38,295 nt of DNA from an uncultured Bacilli bacterium (GTDB taxonomy: Bacteria; Bacillota_I; Bacilli_A; RFN20; CAG-826), in NCBI GenBank assembly GCA_944327845.1, contig CALVHN010000009.1:1-38295 (forward strand), read 5' to 3'. Both the position numbers and the translations under genes were made by a program. Under the pieces are notes generated by a model. That model was given only the letters and a program-made list of their open reading frames with translations, made no database searches and was not told the DNA's origin. Shown piece after piece: positions 24,659-33,175 of the stretch. How positions within the stretch are numbered: position 1 is the stretch's first letter; the number at the start of each line of letters is the position of its first letter.

Positions 24659-25239
24659 TATTTAACTATTTCTCCGTAAACTTCACCAAATGCATTTGAT
24701 GCATTTGATTCATCAGTATCAATATGCATAGCAAGAGAAAATTTAGGAGAGACTCTAATTACAGTATCACCAAATATTGTTTCTCTTCCTGTTCCACTAA
24801 TTTTAACTTTAACAATATCACCATTTTTTACATTAAAAGCTTCTGCATCAGCTGGTGTCATATGAATATGTCTTTTTGCCACAATACAGCCTTCTTCTAA
24901 GTTTAATTCTTTACCATTTAATGGATTAACAATTTTAATACCTGCTGATCCTTTTATGTCTCCACTTTCTCTAATAGGAGCTTTAACTCCTAAAGTTCTT
25001 GCATCAGTTGCACTAACTTCAACTTGACATGCATTTCTTACTGGCCCAAGAATTGAAACCCCTTTAATAGTATTTTTTGGCCCAACAAGATCGAGCTTAG
25101 TTGTAGAAGCAAATTGACCAGGTTGAGAAAGCATTTTTTTAACTTCTAATTTAAATCCTTCACCCATTAAATATTCAAGAGCTTCTTCGGTAACATGAAT
25201 ATGTCTAGCACTTGTTTCAACTAAAATTTTATTTTCCAT
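24658..25239 (-). CDS. pduL: Phosphate acyltransferase, PduL type
   Basis: A 193-residue PduL-family phosphotransacylase, which converts acyl-CoA (acetyl or propanoyl) and phosphate to acyl phosphate, feeding ATP formation by an acyl kinase. The zinc-binding histidines are in ARHIHVTEEAL near residues 11-21 and KRHIHMTPADAEAF near 122-135; SILGPVRNACQVEVSATDAR lies between the two tandem barrels. There is no N-terminal encapsulation peptide and no shell genes nearby, so it is a cytoplasmic housekeeping form replacing Pta. AAGGAGAAT precedes the ATG. Confidence 0.92.
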   Translation of the reverse strand: MENKILVETSARHIHVTEEALEYLMGEGFKLEVKKMLSQPGQFASTTKLDLVGPKNTIKGVSILGPVRNACQVEVSATDARTLGVKAPIRESGDIKGSAGIKIVNPLNGKELNLEEGCIVAKRHIHMTPADAEAFNVKNGDIVKVKISGTGRETIFGDTVIRVSPKFSLAMHIDTDESNASNAFGEVYGEIVK

Positions 25240-25362
25240 AAAATTAATATTCTCCTTTTTCTTTTATTATTCTATTACTTTTTATAATTAAGTGGTAGCA
25301 AGAATAAATTAGAAAAAATATAATTTTTAAAAAATATAATGATTTTGAATGTTTTTTTATTA

Positions 25363-25390
25363 AAAATGCCTATTTTTCAATAGGCATTTT
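25363..25390. terminator. Intrinsic terminator of the esterase gene
   Basis: AAAATGCCTATT and AATAGGCATTTT form a 12-bp perfect stem with a 4-nt loop. T-rich tails exist on both strands; the leftward esterase gene, ending at 25401, is the main user. Confidence 0.85.
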
Positions 25391-25400
25391 CTTTTAATAT

Positions 25401-27599
25401 TTATTTAGAATGTTTAGCAATCCATCCCCATAAATTAACTACATTTCCTTCATAAGTAACTTTTTCTGTAGAAGGAGCTTTAATGTTACTTGGATCAGCT
25501 TGATCTAATGCACATTCATCTTTTAATGTATATATCCATGAATAATGTCCCATATATGGAACTTCTTTTCCACTATCATCACCAACAACTTTTTCAAAAA
25601 GTGAATAATGAACATCGCTTGCTCCAGCTGTCATTAATCTTGCATATGTAGCGTTTGTATATTTTGCTGGATCAACGGTTGTGTCATTAGCTGCTGCTGT
25701 AAACCAAATTGAAGAATCTTTTAATAAAGCAATATCTTCTTCAGTAATACTAGTATCAGGTTTAGCTTCACATACTGGATAATAAGCAGCAAAATAATCG
25801 TTATAATTAAGTGCCATATTCATGGTCATATATCCACCATTACTGCAACCACCTAAATAAATTCTATTTTCATCGATATCACCATTACCAGTAACATATT
25901 TTTTAATAGTTTCCATTAAAACTTCGGTATAAATAGAATCATTCATTCCATCACCTTGTCCACCTTTACCATTATCCATCCAGAAGGTAGGAGTTTGAAC
26001 AGCTAAGACATAAGCTCCCTTTAATGTATCAGTTTTAAAATATGATTGAATTTTATCTTCACCTAAATTAGTTACATCATTTCCAAGTAATGCAATATCA
26101 ACATCAGTTCCACCTTCTCCTGCTCCATGAAGCCAAATAATTAATGGATTTTTACCACCATCTTCTTTTAAAGCGGTTGTTTCAAAAGCTTTATAAGTTA
26201 ATGTTTGATTATTTAAAGTATAAGATTTTTGTTCACCCCAATTTTCTAAGCATGGGATTTCTCTTTCTTCTTTACTAGGAGTATTAATAGTTAAAATAGC
26301 TTCTTTTCCATTATAAGTTGTATCTCCTACTGTAATAGTTTTATTGCTATTTAATCTAATTTCATAAGTGTAGTCTTTTGCCCAGCTATTTTTACTTGTC
26401 GTCATATCATAATAAAATGGGTTACAACCATTATAGCTAGTCATTATATTTCCCCACCACTCTTGTGAAGTGACATTAAGTTCTAAATCAAATCCAATTT
26501 TACTTCCTTTAGTTAAAGATTCATCTTTTTCATTATTTTCATCTACTAAATAAATATCATTAACTTTTCTTGATCCACCATTATTTCCTTTAGCACTAAC
26601 ACTAAATAAATCATTTGATAAATCATTTGCTTTAACATTATTTCCTTCACCAAGATCAGCAACTATTTTATAAACACCAGGTCCCCATTCATAACCATTA
26701 ACAAAATAAGTATATGTACCTAAACTAACTTTTTCAGGTTGTTTAGCTTCAGTTTGTTTAATTCCTAAATCACCATATACTTTAATACAGTCCATATTAG
26801 GTCCTTGAGAAGCAATAGTTGTTACTATAATTGTATTTGCCCCTTCTTTAACACTCACATCATTTACTTTAAATTCACTCCAATTAGTAAAATTCATCGG
26901 TTGATCAGAACCTGGAAGTTTATAACCATCTAAGGTTAATGGAGTATCATTTACCTTTATTGTAATAACATCTTTAACTGTCATTGGTGACATTGTCATG
27001 TTATTCATAAAATCCATTGCAGTTGAGGCCATAACAAATCCAAGATCAACTGTACCAGCACTTGTTGCAGTAAATTCAATTGTTGTAGAAACGCCTTGTG
27101 ATTGATAACCAATTGATTTTCCACCGCTTGATCCTTCACTGCTTTCAATAGGACTTTCTACAACTGTTCCTCCACTACTCCATGATCCATTTGGATTATA
27201 GAAACTTCCTTTTTCAAATTCTAAAACTGCGTCTGGTTCAACAACTGGAACAGCAACGACAGTAATTTCAATAGTTCCTGCTTGATAATTTGCTTTTCTT
27301 GCTTTAATTGTTGCTTTACCTGGAGCAATACCAGTTACTGTTCCATCATCATCAACGGAAACATATTTGTTCCCATCACCTTCAAGAACAAATTCACAAT
27401 CTGTTACTTCTTTTCCTTCAGATGTAACACTAACTTTAGTTGTTTCGCCAACATAAATTGAGCTACTTTCTAAAGATAATACTAATTTTGGATTAGTTAC
27501 TGTTTCTTCACTATCACCACATGATACGACACTTAATGTTAATCCTCCAAATATTAAAGCAGAGGCAGCCATTATTGATATAATTTTTCTCTTTTTCAT
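25401..27599 (-). CDS. Surface lipoprotein with Big2, carbohydrate-binding and CE1-like esterase domains
   Basis: A 732-residue lipoprotein. A signal peptide ends in LSVVSC with Cys27 as the lipidated residue. A Big_2 domain follows (about 38-115; SIYVGETTKVSV and GTVTGIAPGKATIKA), then a CBM6/35-like beta-sandwich (about 120-275; NGSWSSGG, KSIGYQSQG, CIKVYGDLG), a linker domain (about 285-440), and an alpha/beta-hydrolase of the feruloyl esterase or PHB-depolymerase type. Its catalytic triad is probably Ser586 in GGCSNGGYM, Asp639 in NDTTVDP and His685 in MGHYSW. It would remove acyl or feruloyl groups from plant polysaccharide at the cell surface. It lies just downstream of a membrane-anchored GH3, behind a hairpin. 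Confidence 0.85.
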   Translation of the reverse strand: MKKRKIISIMAASALIFGGLTLSVVSCGDSEETVTNPKLVLSLESSSIYVGETTKVSVTSEGKEVTDCEFVLEGDGNKYVSVDDDGTVTGIAPGKATIKARKANYQAGTIEITVVAVPVVEPDAVLEFEKGSFYNPNGSWSSGGTVVESPIESSEGSSGGKSIGYQSQGVSTTIEFTATSAGTVDLGFVMASTAMDFMNNMTMSPMTVKDVITIKVNDTPLTLDGYKLPGSDQPMNFTNWSEFKVNDVSVKEGANTIIVTTIASQGPNMDCIKVYGDLGIKQTEAKQPEKVSLGTYTYFVNGYEWGPGVYKIVADLGEGNNVKANDLSNDLFSVSAKGNNGGSRKVNDIYLVDENNEKDESLTKGSKIGFDLELNVTSQEWWGNIMTSYNGCNPFYYDMTTSKNSWAKDYTYEIRLNSNKTITVGDTTYNGKEAILTINTPSKEEREIPCLENWGEQKSYTLNNQTLTYKAFETTALKEDGGKNPLIIWLHGAGEGGTDVDIALLGNDVTNLGEDKIQSYFKTDTLKGAYVLAVQTPTFWMDNGKGGQGDGMNDSIYTEVLMETIKKYVTGNGDIDENRIYLGGCSNGGYMTMNMALNYNDYFAAYYPVCEAKPDTSITEEDIALLKDSSIWFTAAANDTTVDPAKYTNATYARLMTAGASDVHYSLFEKVVGDDSGKEVPYMGHYSWIYTLKDECALDQADPSNIKAPSTEKVTYEGNVVNLWGWIAKHSK

Positions 27600-27627
27600 A
27601 TATTATTATTCTCCTTAATTTTATTAA

Positions 27628-27657
27628 AACGAGGATTTATATTTCAAAATCCTCGTT
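27628..27657 (-). terminator. Hairpin between the anchored GH3 and the esterase
   Basis: AACGAGGATTT and AAATCCTCGTT form an 11-bp stem with an 8-nt loop, but only a short, interrupted T tract follows on the minus strand. It may be a leaky terminator or an mRNA-end protector setting the ratio of the two products. Confidence 0.6.
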
Positions 27658-27671
27658 AAAACATATTATTT

Positions 27672-30548
27672 TTATTTTTCTTCAGTTGTTGAGGTTGTTG
27701 AATCTTCTTTTTTAAATTTGAAAACCTTGTAAACTACAAAGCCAGCCCATCCAAGAACAAGAAGCCATAAAACTACATCAACAGGAATAAACCAATATAA
27801 CCAATCTTCGTTTAATTCAACATTTCTTGATTTAGCATTAGCAACTGCATAAAGAATATTATGGCAAGCACGTCTTGCGGCAATTTGAGAAGTTGCAGAG
27901 GTTAAATTTGGTTTTTTACCTAAAGCAACAAATCCTGTTAACCATAAATCATTACCAGCTCTAAGACCTTGGTTAGGATCCATAAATACTTGGAAACTCA
28001 TATAATAGTCAGTAATAACACAACCTTGGAAACCCCATTCATTTCTTAATACTTCAGTAAGTAATGCATAGCTTGCACCCGCCCAAGTTGTACCAATTCT
28101 ATTAAATGCAGACATTATACATCTTGTTTTACCTTCTTCAACAGTGATTTGGAATGGTTTAAGATATATTTCTCTTAAAGCTTGTTCATCTAAATATGTG
28201 AATAAACCATATCTTTGAGTTTCTTGATCATTAACTGCAAAGTGTTTTACATAACAATTAAGACCTTCGTTTTGAGCACCGATAACAAAATAAGCACCCA
28301 TTTTACCACTTAATAATGGATCTTCTGAATAATATTCAAAGTTTCTTCCTCCATAAGGATTACGGTGAATATTAACAGCAGGAGCATATAATCCTGTGAC
28401 ACCTAAATTTTGAGCTTCTAAACCAAATGCTTGACCTTCTTTTTGAGCTAATTCTTTATTCCAAGTAGAACCAACAACAATTTCTGAAGGATAAGACATT
28501 GCTTGAAGTTTTTCGATAGAAACATTAGAGAAGTTAAATCCTTGAGGACCATCAAGATCTCTATTTAAACCTTTATTAATACTTTCAACAGCTTGGGTTT
28601 GATAACCACCTTCAGCGATTAAAGTAGCCATTTCATCTACTGTTAATTGATTGAGTAATTCATCCCATAATGGATCATCATAATCTAAACCAGCCATATC
28701 TTCTAAATATAAACCACGTTTAGCAATTGTTTCATTACCATTATCATCAATTTCAGTTTCATAAACGACATTGCCTTCTTCATCATAAACAATGTCACCA
28801 TTTTCATCTCTTTTTTCAGCATCAACATAAGTTGTGATAGTTCCTGTTGTTGGATATTTATCATCTTCGTTATCAATGATATCTGTTTGATGAGCAATAG
28901 CATCTTTTACTTTTTGAGAAGCTTCTCTAGCTTGTCTATCTTTTGAAGGGAAATTACTAGTAAAGTTATCTTCTCTTGTTAAATATGTTGTACTTCCATC
29001 TGTTAAAGCATCATCAAATCTATTTTCTACTTTATATTCAGTAACTTTAGAAGTATCAAAATATCTTGTTTCATTAACTTTATAAGTTAAGGTTTCAACA
29101 CCTTCTTTAACATTATGTGCATCTGTTGAAACACTAAATACATAATCACCTGCTTCAAGTTCATAACCATTATGACCATTATCATTAGCATCATCAAAAT
29201 CATAAGAAGCTAAGTCTCTTGTATCAAATGTTAAAGTAACGGTTTCAGATTGTCCTGGTTCAAGAAGGGTTGTTTTTTCAAAAGCAACTAAGTTTTTATG
29301 TGCTTTTTCAATACCACCAGCTGTATAAGGTGGAGTAACATAAAGCTCAACAACATCTTTACCGGCTTTATTGCCTTCATTAGTAACTTTTACATCGATA
29401 CTAATAGTTTCATCATTAAAATTATTGCCAACTACTTCCCAAGTGAAATCTGTATATGATAAACCATATCCAAATGGATATTGAACTGCTTTTTTATAAC
29501 CTTCTTCATCATTTGCATATTTGGTTTCATAATATCTATAGCCAACATAGATTCCTTCTTGGTAATCAACATAATATCCTTCACCACCAGTATATCGTTT
29601 AGTATAAATTGTATTTGCGTTCCAATATGCTGGGGAGCTTTTTGTATCATATGCCCAAGTATCAACAAGTCTTCCACTTGGATTAACTGCACCTCTTAAT
29701 ACTTTTCCTACTTCTGATAATCCATAAGCACCTGGATGCCCAATCCAAAGTACTGAATCAATATTTTTGTTATCTAAAACTGATAATTCCATAGGATTTG
29801 CAACATTTAAGCAAACAATTACTTTCTCAAAGTTTTCTCCTACCCAATTAACTAATTCGATTTCTTCTTCTGATAATTCAAGATAATCAGCTTCAACACC
29901 TGTTCCACTATGATCTTTTTGATCACCTGGTTCACCAGTAGGGATATCCATACCTTCACCACCAGTTCTTCCGATATTAACAATAGCTGTATCAGAGTAA
30001 GCTTTATAATCTGCTAAATTTGCTTCATATAATGATAAATCAATTGTTGGTCTTGCAGGGAAAAAAGTATTTCCTAATGGATTACCAACATCTGTATCAG
30101 CTTCATCTAAATGTTCGGTCATTAAATCGATAATATCTTGATTATATTTAATATGAGCACCTTCATATGATGATAAATATGTTTCAGCATCATCAACACT
30201 ACTTGCACCAGATCCTGATCCACCATATTGAATGTTAATTGTATTGATTCCAAAGACATTAACATTTACATCTTGAGTTAAATTTTCACTATTTAATGGT
30301 AATACATTGTTTTCATTTTTAAGTAATACCATACCTTCGTCCATAATTTGATCAACGACTTCACCAGCGTTCTTATACGAATCGCTTGTCGATACATCTT
30401 CATTACTTTGAAGTCCTGAACCACCAAGATAAGTAGTAATTAATTGTCTTACTGGTGTGCCTAGCGCAACAATATTAAGAGCTAATAAAATAATTGCGCT
30501 TAAACCAATTCCAATGGAATTGCCAATTATAAATTTTTTATGCTTCAT
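27672..30548 (-). CDS. Membrane-anchored GH3 glycosidase with permuted domain order
   Basis: A 958-residue GH3 enzyme whose halves are swapped. An N-terminal transmembrane helix (about 9-30) is followed by the alpha/beta sandwich (about 55-350), a fibronectin-III-like domain (about 360-480), a linker, and the TIM barrel (about 640-900). Barrel motifs are NRDLDGPQGF, KHFAVNDQETQR and the nucleophile Asp847 in CVITDYYMS. A second transmembrane helix (about 916-943) and a basic tail end the protein. Charges place both ends in the cytoplasm and the enzyme outside. Reversed GH3 enzymes are known (for example in Ruminococcus and Butyrivibrio). AAAGGAGGAT precedes the ATG; cre and LytTR-like sites lie upstream. 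Confidence 0.9.
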   Translation of the reverse strand: MKHKKFIIGNSIGIGLSAIILLALNIVALGTPVRQLITTYLGGSGLQSNEDVSTSDSYKNAGEVVDQIMDEGMVLLKNENNVLPLNSENLTQDVNVNVFGINTINIQYGGSGSGASSVDDAETYLSSYEGAHIKYNQDIIDLMTEHLDEADTDVGNPLGNTFFPARPTIDLSLYEANLADYKAYSDTAIVNIGRTGGEGMDIPTGEPGDQKDHSGTGVEADYLELSEEEIELVNWVGENFEKVIVCLNVANPMELSVLDNKNIDSVLWIGHPGAYGLSEVGKVLRGAVNPSGRLVDTWAYDTKSSPAYWNANTIYTKRYTGGEGYYVDYQEGIYVGYRYYETKYANDEEGYKKAVQYPFGYGLSYTDFTWEVVGNNFNDETISIDVKVTNEGNKAGKDVVELYVTPPYTAGGIEKAHKNLVAFEKTTLLEPGQSETVTLTFDTRDLASYDFDDANDNGHNGYELEAGDYVFSVSTDAHNVKEGVETLTYKVNETRYFDTSKVTEYKVENRFDDALTDGSTTYLTREDNFTSNFPSKDRQAREASQKVKDAIAHQTDIIDNEDDKYPTTGTITTYVDAEKRDENGDIVYDEEGNVVYETEIDDNGNETIAKRGLYLEDMAGLDYDDPLWDELLNQLTVDEMATLIAEGGYQTQAVESINKGLNRDLDGPQGFNFSNVSIEKLQAMSYPSEIVVGSTWNKELAQKEGQAFGLEAQNLGVTGLYAPAVNIHRNPYGGRNFEYYSEDPLLSGKMGAYFVIGAQNEGLNCYVKHFAVNDQETQRYGLFTYLDEQALREIYLKPFQITVEEGKTRCIMSAFNRIGTTWAGASYALLTEVLRNEWGFQGCVITDYYMSFQVFMDPNQGLRAGNDLWLTGFVALGKKPNLTSATSQIAARRACHNILYAVANAKSRNVELNEDWLYWFIPVDVVLWLLVLGWAGFVVYKVFKFKKEDSTTSTTEEK

Positions 30549-30602
30549 AAAATCCTCCTTTAATTAAGCATTACAAGTATATTAAAAAATCTATAATTCA
30601 AA

Positions 30603-30616
30603 TGTAAGCGCTTACA
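30603..30616. promoter_or_regulatory. cre (CcpA/LacI-type operator) upstream of the anchored GH3
   Basis: TGTAAGCGCTTACA is a perfect 14-bp palindrome matching the catabolite-responsive element consensus TGWAANCGNTNWCA. It lies 55 bp before the GH3 start codon, where it would overlap the -35 region of a promoter with TATACT at 30581-30576. Catabolite repression is the likely meaning; a dedicated LacI-family repressor is the alternative, and neither regulator gene is in the window. Confidence 0.8.
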
Positions 30617-30646
30617 CATAACTTAATGTTTTAAACACATAACCTT
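30617..30646 (-). promoter_or_regulatory. Tandem LytTR-type binding sites upstream of the anchored GH3
   Basis: On the minus strand AAGGTTATG (30646-30638) and TAAGTTATG (30625-30617) are separated by exactly 12 bp, the geometry of LytTR/AgrA sites (consensus WMMGTTNRK, N12, repeat). They match at about 7 and 8 of 9 positions and share an exact GTTATGTG core. The next gene upstream encodes a kinase, and the one beyond a LytTR regulator. The site abuts the cre. It would span about -48 to -77 if TATACT (30581-30576) is the -10. Confidence 0.6.
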
Positions 30647-30672
30647 AAATTATTGGTTATTATAGATAAAAA

Positions 30673-32004
30673 TTATTTATCAATTGGAACAATTATTTTT
30701 AAATAAAAGTGATCATCTATTTTTTCAAATTTAACTTTTCCATTATGTTTTTTAATTGTAAGAACAATACTTTTTGTGCCATATCCATGATTTGATTTAT
30801 TTTCTAATTTAGTTGTTAAAATTGAATTATTTACAATTGAAACATCATTAATTGTTGGATTAGATTCTTCTATATAAAGAAAGTTAGCTTTATTTTTAAT
30901 TATTAAATTTATATATCTTTTATTTTTATCTTCAATATTTAATAAAGCTTCAATTGCATTATCAAAAATATTTGTAAATAAAGATATTATTTCATTTTCA
31001 TTAAATACTTTATTTAAAAGTTCGCCATCTGCCATAATGCTTACTTTAATATCATATTTATTAAAAATAATAGCTTTTGAGGTTAAAACTCCGTTTAAAA
31101 AATCATTATTTGTATCATAACTTTCTTCATATAAAGATATTGCTTTTGTAATGCTATCAATATCGTCTTCACTCATCATTTTATTTTTATTATCATTCAT
31201 TATTTTTTTAAGGTCGTGAATTTTAATATTAATAAATTCAACTGCTTCTTTTGATGTATGATATTGATTTAAAATATCTTTATAAAACATATTCATTTTA
31301 AGTGCATCATCTCTTCTTTTATTACTTGCAAATGTGCCGATAATTAACATAATGATAAAAATACAGAAAATTATACAAAAGATGGAAATAACAACTCTTA
31401 AAATTACATCAAAATAAATAACTGGAGATTTTAAAACGTATGTGTAAAGAACAATAACTACTAATAAAGTAAATATTGAAAAACCTAAGGACATTTGTGA
31501 CGAAATACTATATTTGTAGTTTTTCTTAAAAAATCTCTGCAAAATAAGGCTAATTTCTAAATTTAATATAAATTGAAGACCTAAGAAAATATAATTTAAA
31601 TATATAAGAGGAAAGCTTGATGCAAGTATTATATTAATAATTCGAGTATTAAGTATCCAACTTTCAGCTAAAAGGAAAGATAATTGATAAGAAATATGTT
31701 GAACACAATAACTTATTGTTAAAACAATAATTGCTTCTTTTATTTTGTAGTTAAAAGTAAAAATATAAGAAACTGTTAAACAGATAAACATTACTAAATA
31801 AATCACAAGATTTGTTAAATAATTCCAATTATATTTTTGAGCTAAAAGGAAAAATAAATAGGAAATTACTAACGATATTCCAATTGATAATATTGCTCTT
31901 AAATACCAAAACTTTCTTACATTTTTTAAATTATAGGTAAAAAACAAAGACCCTGTAATCATTTGAATAAAGAAATGTAAAACTATTGTTGAATATAATT
32001 CCAT
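30673..32004 (-). CDS. AgrC-like sensor histidine kinase
   Basis: A 443-residue membrane kinase of the HPK10/AgrC type. The first 230 residues or so hold six or more transmembrane helices. A dimerisation helix region follows (FINIKIHDLKKIMNDNKNK near residues 258-276, with the probable phosphoacceptor His in IHDLKK), then a GHKL ATPase domain with the N box FTNIFDNAIEALLNIED near 342-358 and a glycine box NHGYGTKSI. It starts 9 bp after the response regulator stop, without a clear ribosome site. The partner LytTR protein is directly upstream. No AgrD/AgrB peptide genes are near, so the signal is unknown. Confidence 0.88.
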   Translation of the reverse strand: MELYSTIVLHFFIQMITGSLFFTYNLKNVRKFWYLRAILSIGISLVISYLFFLLAQKYNWNYLTNLVIYLVMFICLTVSYIFTFNYKIKEAIIVLTISYCVQHISYQLSFLLAESWILNTRIINIILASSFPLIYLNYIFLGLQFILNLEISLILQRFFKKNYKYSISSQMSLGFSIFTLLVVIVLYTYVLKSPVIYFDVILRVVISIFCIIFCIFIIMLIIGTFASNKRRDDALKMNMFYKDILNQYHTSKEAVEFINIKIHDLKKIMNDNKNKMMSEDDIDSITKAISLYEESYDTNNDFLNGVLTSKAIIFNKYDIKVSIMADGELLNKVFNENEIISLFTNIFDNAIEALLNIEDKNKRYINLIIKNKANFLYIEESNPTINDVSIVNNSILTTKLENKSNHGYGTKSIVLTIKKHNGKVKFEKIDDHFYLKIIVPIDK

Positions 32005-32013
32005 ATTTACTAA

Positions 32014-32739
32014 TTAGTTATTATTCCTCATCAAATAATCCATAAATTTTTTTATAAATTCTTTTCTTCGAGGGTGAGATATTTGTAGTTTTTCTTTCCC
32101 AATTAAACACTCATATTTACTGATACCATCGATATATTTAAAATTTACAAGATAACAATAATTGCATCTTTCAAAGGTATCACTATTTATTTTTTTCTCG
32201 ATTTCTTTTAATGTACCATTAGTTTCTATTACTTCATTTGTTAAATGTAATTTTATTGAATGAGTAACAACTTCAACATATAAAATATCATTTATATTAA
32301 TTTTTCTTAAATTATTATTTGTATAGACAAAAATATATTTTATATCTTTACTTTCAAGTATTCTTATTGCTTTTTTTAAAGTTATTTTTATTTGTTCATA
32401 ATTAACTGGTTTAATTAAAAAATTGATCGCATCAACTTCATATCCTTTATTAGCTAATTTACCTAGATTTGAGATAAAAATTATTACAACATCTTTATCG
32501 ATATTTCTTATTCTATGAGATAATTCTATTCCATCAATTGACGAGATTAAATCAATATCAACAAATAATATATCATATTGAAAGGTATATTTTTCAATAA
32601 AAATATTAGGGTTTTGAAAGGATAATACATCAAAAGAGAGATTGTTTTCCTTTTCAAAGTTACTTAATAATGCGATTAACAAATTTGCTTCTTCTTTGTT
32701 ATCTTCAATAATACCTATCTTGTACTTATTTCTTTCCAT
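32014..32739 (-). CDS. LytTR-family response regulator (AgrA-like)
   Basis: A 241-residue response regulator. The receiver domain (about 5-125) has the acidic pair in GIIEDNKEE, the phosphoacceptor Asp61 in ILFVDIDL, and Lys in FLIKPVNYEQ. The LytTR DNA-binding domain (about 140-238) shows INDILYVEVVTHSIKLHL and FERCNYCYLVNFKYIDGI. It is first of the two-component operon. No Shine-Dalgarno is visible; an AT-only leader of ATATAAAAA repeats precedes the ATG. The nearest likely target is the GH3 promoter at 30.6 kb, which has fitting sites. Confidence 0.92.
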   Translation of the reverse strand: MERNKYKIGIIEDNKEEANLLIALLSNFEKENNLSFDVLSFQNPNIFIEKYTFQYDILFVDIDLISSIDGIELSHRIRNIDKDVVIIFISNLGKLANKGYEVDAINFLIKPVNYEQIKITLKKAIRILESKDIKYIFVYTNNNLRKININDILYVEVVTHSIKLHLTNEVIETNGTLKEIEKKINSDTFERCNYCYLVNFKYIDGISKYECLIGKEKLQISHPRRKEFIKKFMDYLMRNNN

Positions 32740-32831
32740 ATTTTTATATTTTTTATATTTTTGGTATAAAGTATTTTATATAAAAACTTAATCTTTATTT
32801 TACTAAAATAATTTATTATAATAAAAAGCCT

Positions 32832-32916
32832 GCGAGAATGGCGGAACAGGTAGACGCGCACGTTTAAGGGGCGTGTGGGGTGACTCATACGGGTTCGATT
32901 CCCGTTTCTCGCACCA
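32832..32916 (+). tRNA. tRNA-Leu (AAG anticodon)
   Basis: Class II tRNA: acceptor GCGAGAA pairs with TTCTCGC, discriminator A, CCA encoded, T arm ACGGG-TTCGATT-CCCGT. The anticodon arm CACGT-TTAAGGG-GCGTG places T33 before AAG, so A34 is the wobble base. A TATAAT box lies at 32817-32822, 9 bp before the gene. Confidence 0.9.
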
Positions 32917-32927
32917 ATAAAAACATT

Positions 32928-32949
32928 ACCTCCAAAAAGCTTTGGAGGT
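32928..32949 (+). terminator. Intrinsic terminator of tRNA-Leu(AAG)
   Basis: ACCTCCAAA and TTTGGAGGT form a 9-bp stem with a 4-nt loop, followed by TTTTATTTTTT. Confidence 0.9.
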
Positions 32950-33146
32950 TTTTATTTTTTTAATCCTATTAAAAATTATCATACTTCACTCAAAACTTAT
33001 ATCTTGCATGTTTATCTAATAATAGATTTTTTAAAAATTTTATATTTTTTACGTTTTACAAGGTTTTTTAAAATTTTAATAATTTTTAACCTTTAAAAAA
33101 TCATTAGCCTTACATATTTTTTGATAATGAATAAATACTAATTTAA

Positions 33147-33155
33147 TGCTAAAAT
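33147..33155 (+). promoter_or_regulatory. Extended -10 of the HAD-ispD-S1-pgi operon
   Basis: TGCTAAAAT is an extended -10 with no good -35 at the expected place. It lies 20 bp before the operon's first ATG. The 180 bp upstream (32965-33146) are AT-rich with no gene that I can see. Confidence 0.45.
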
Positions 33156-33175
33156 ATTACTAAACGAGGTAAAAA

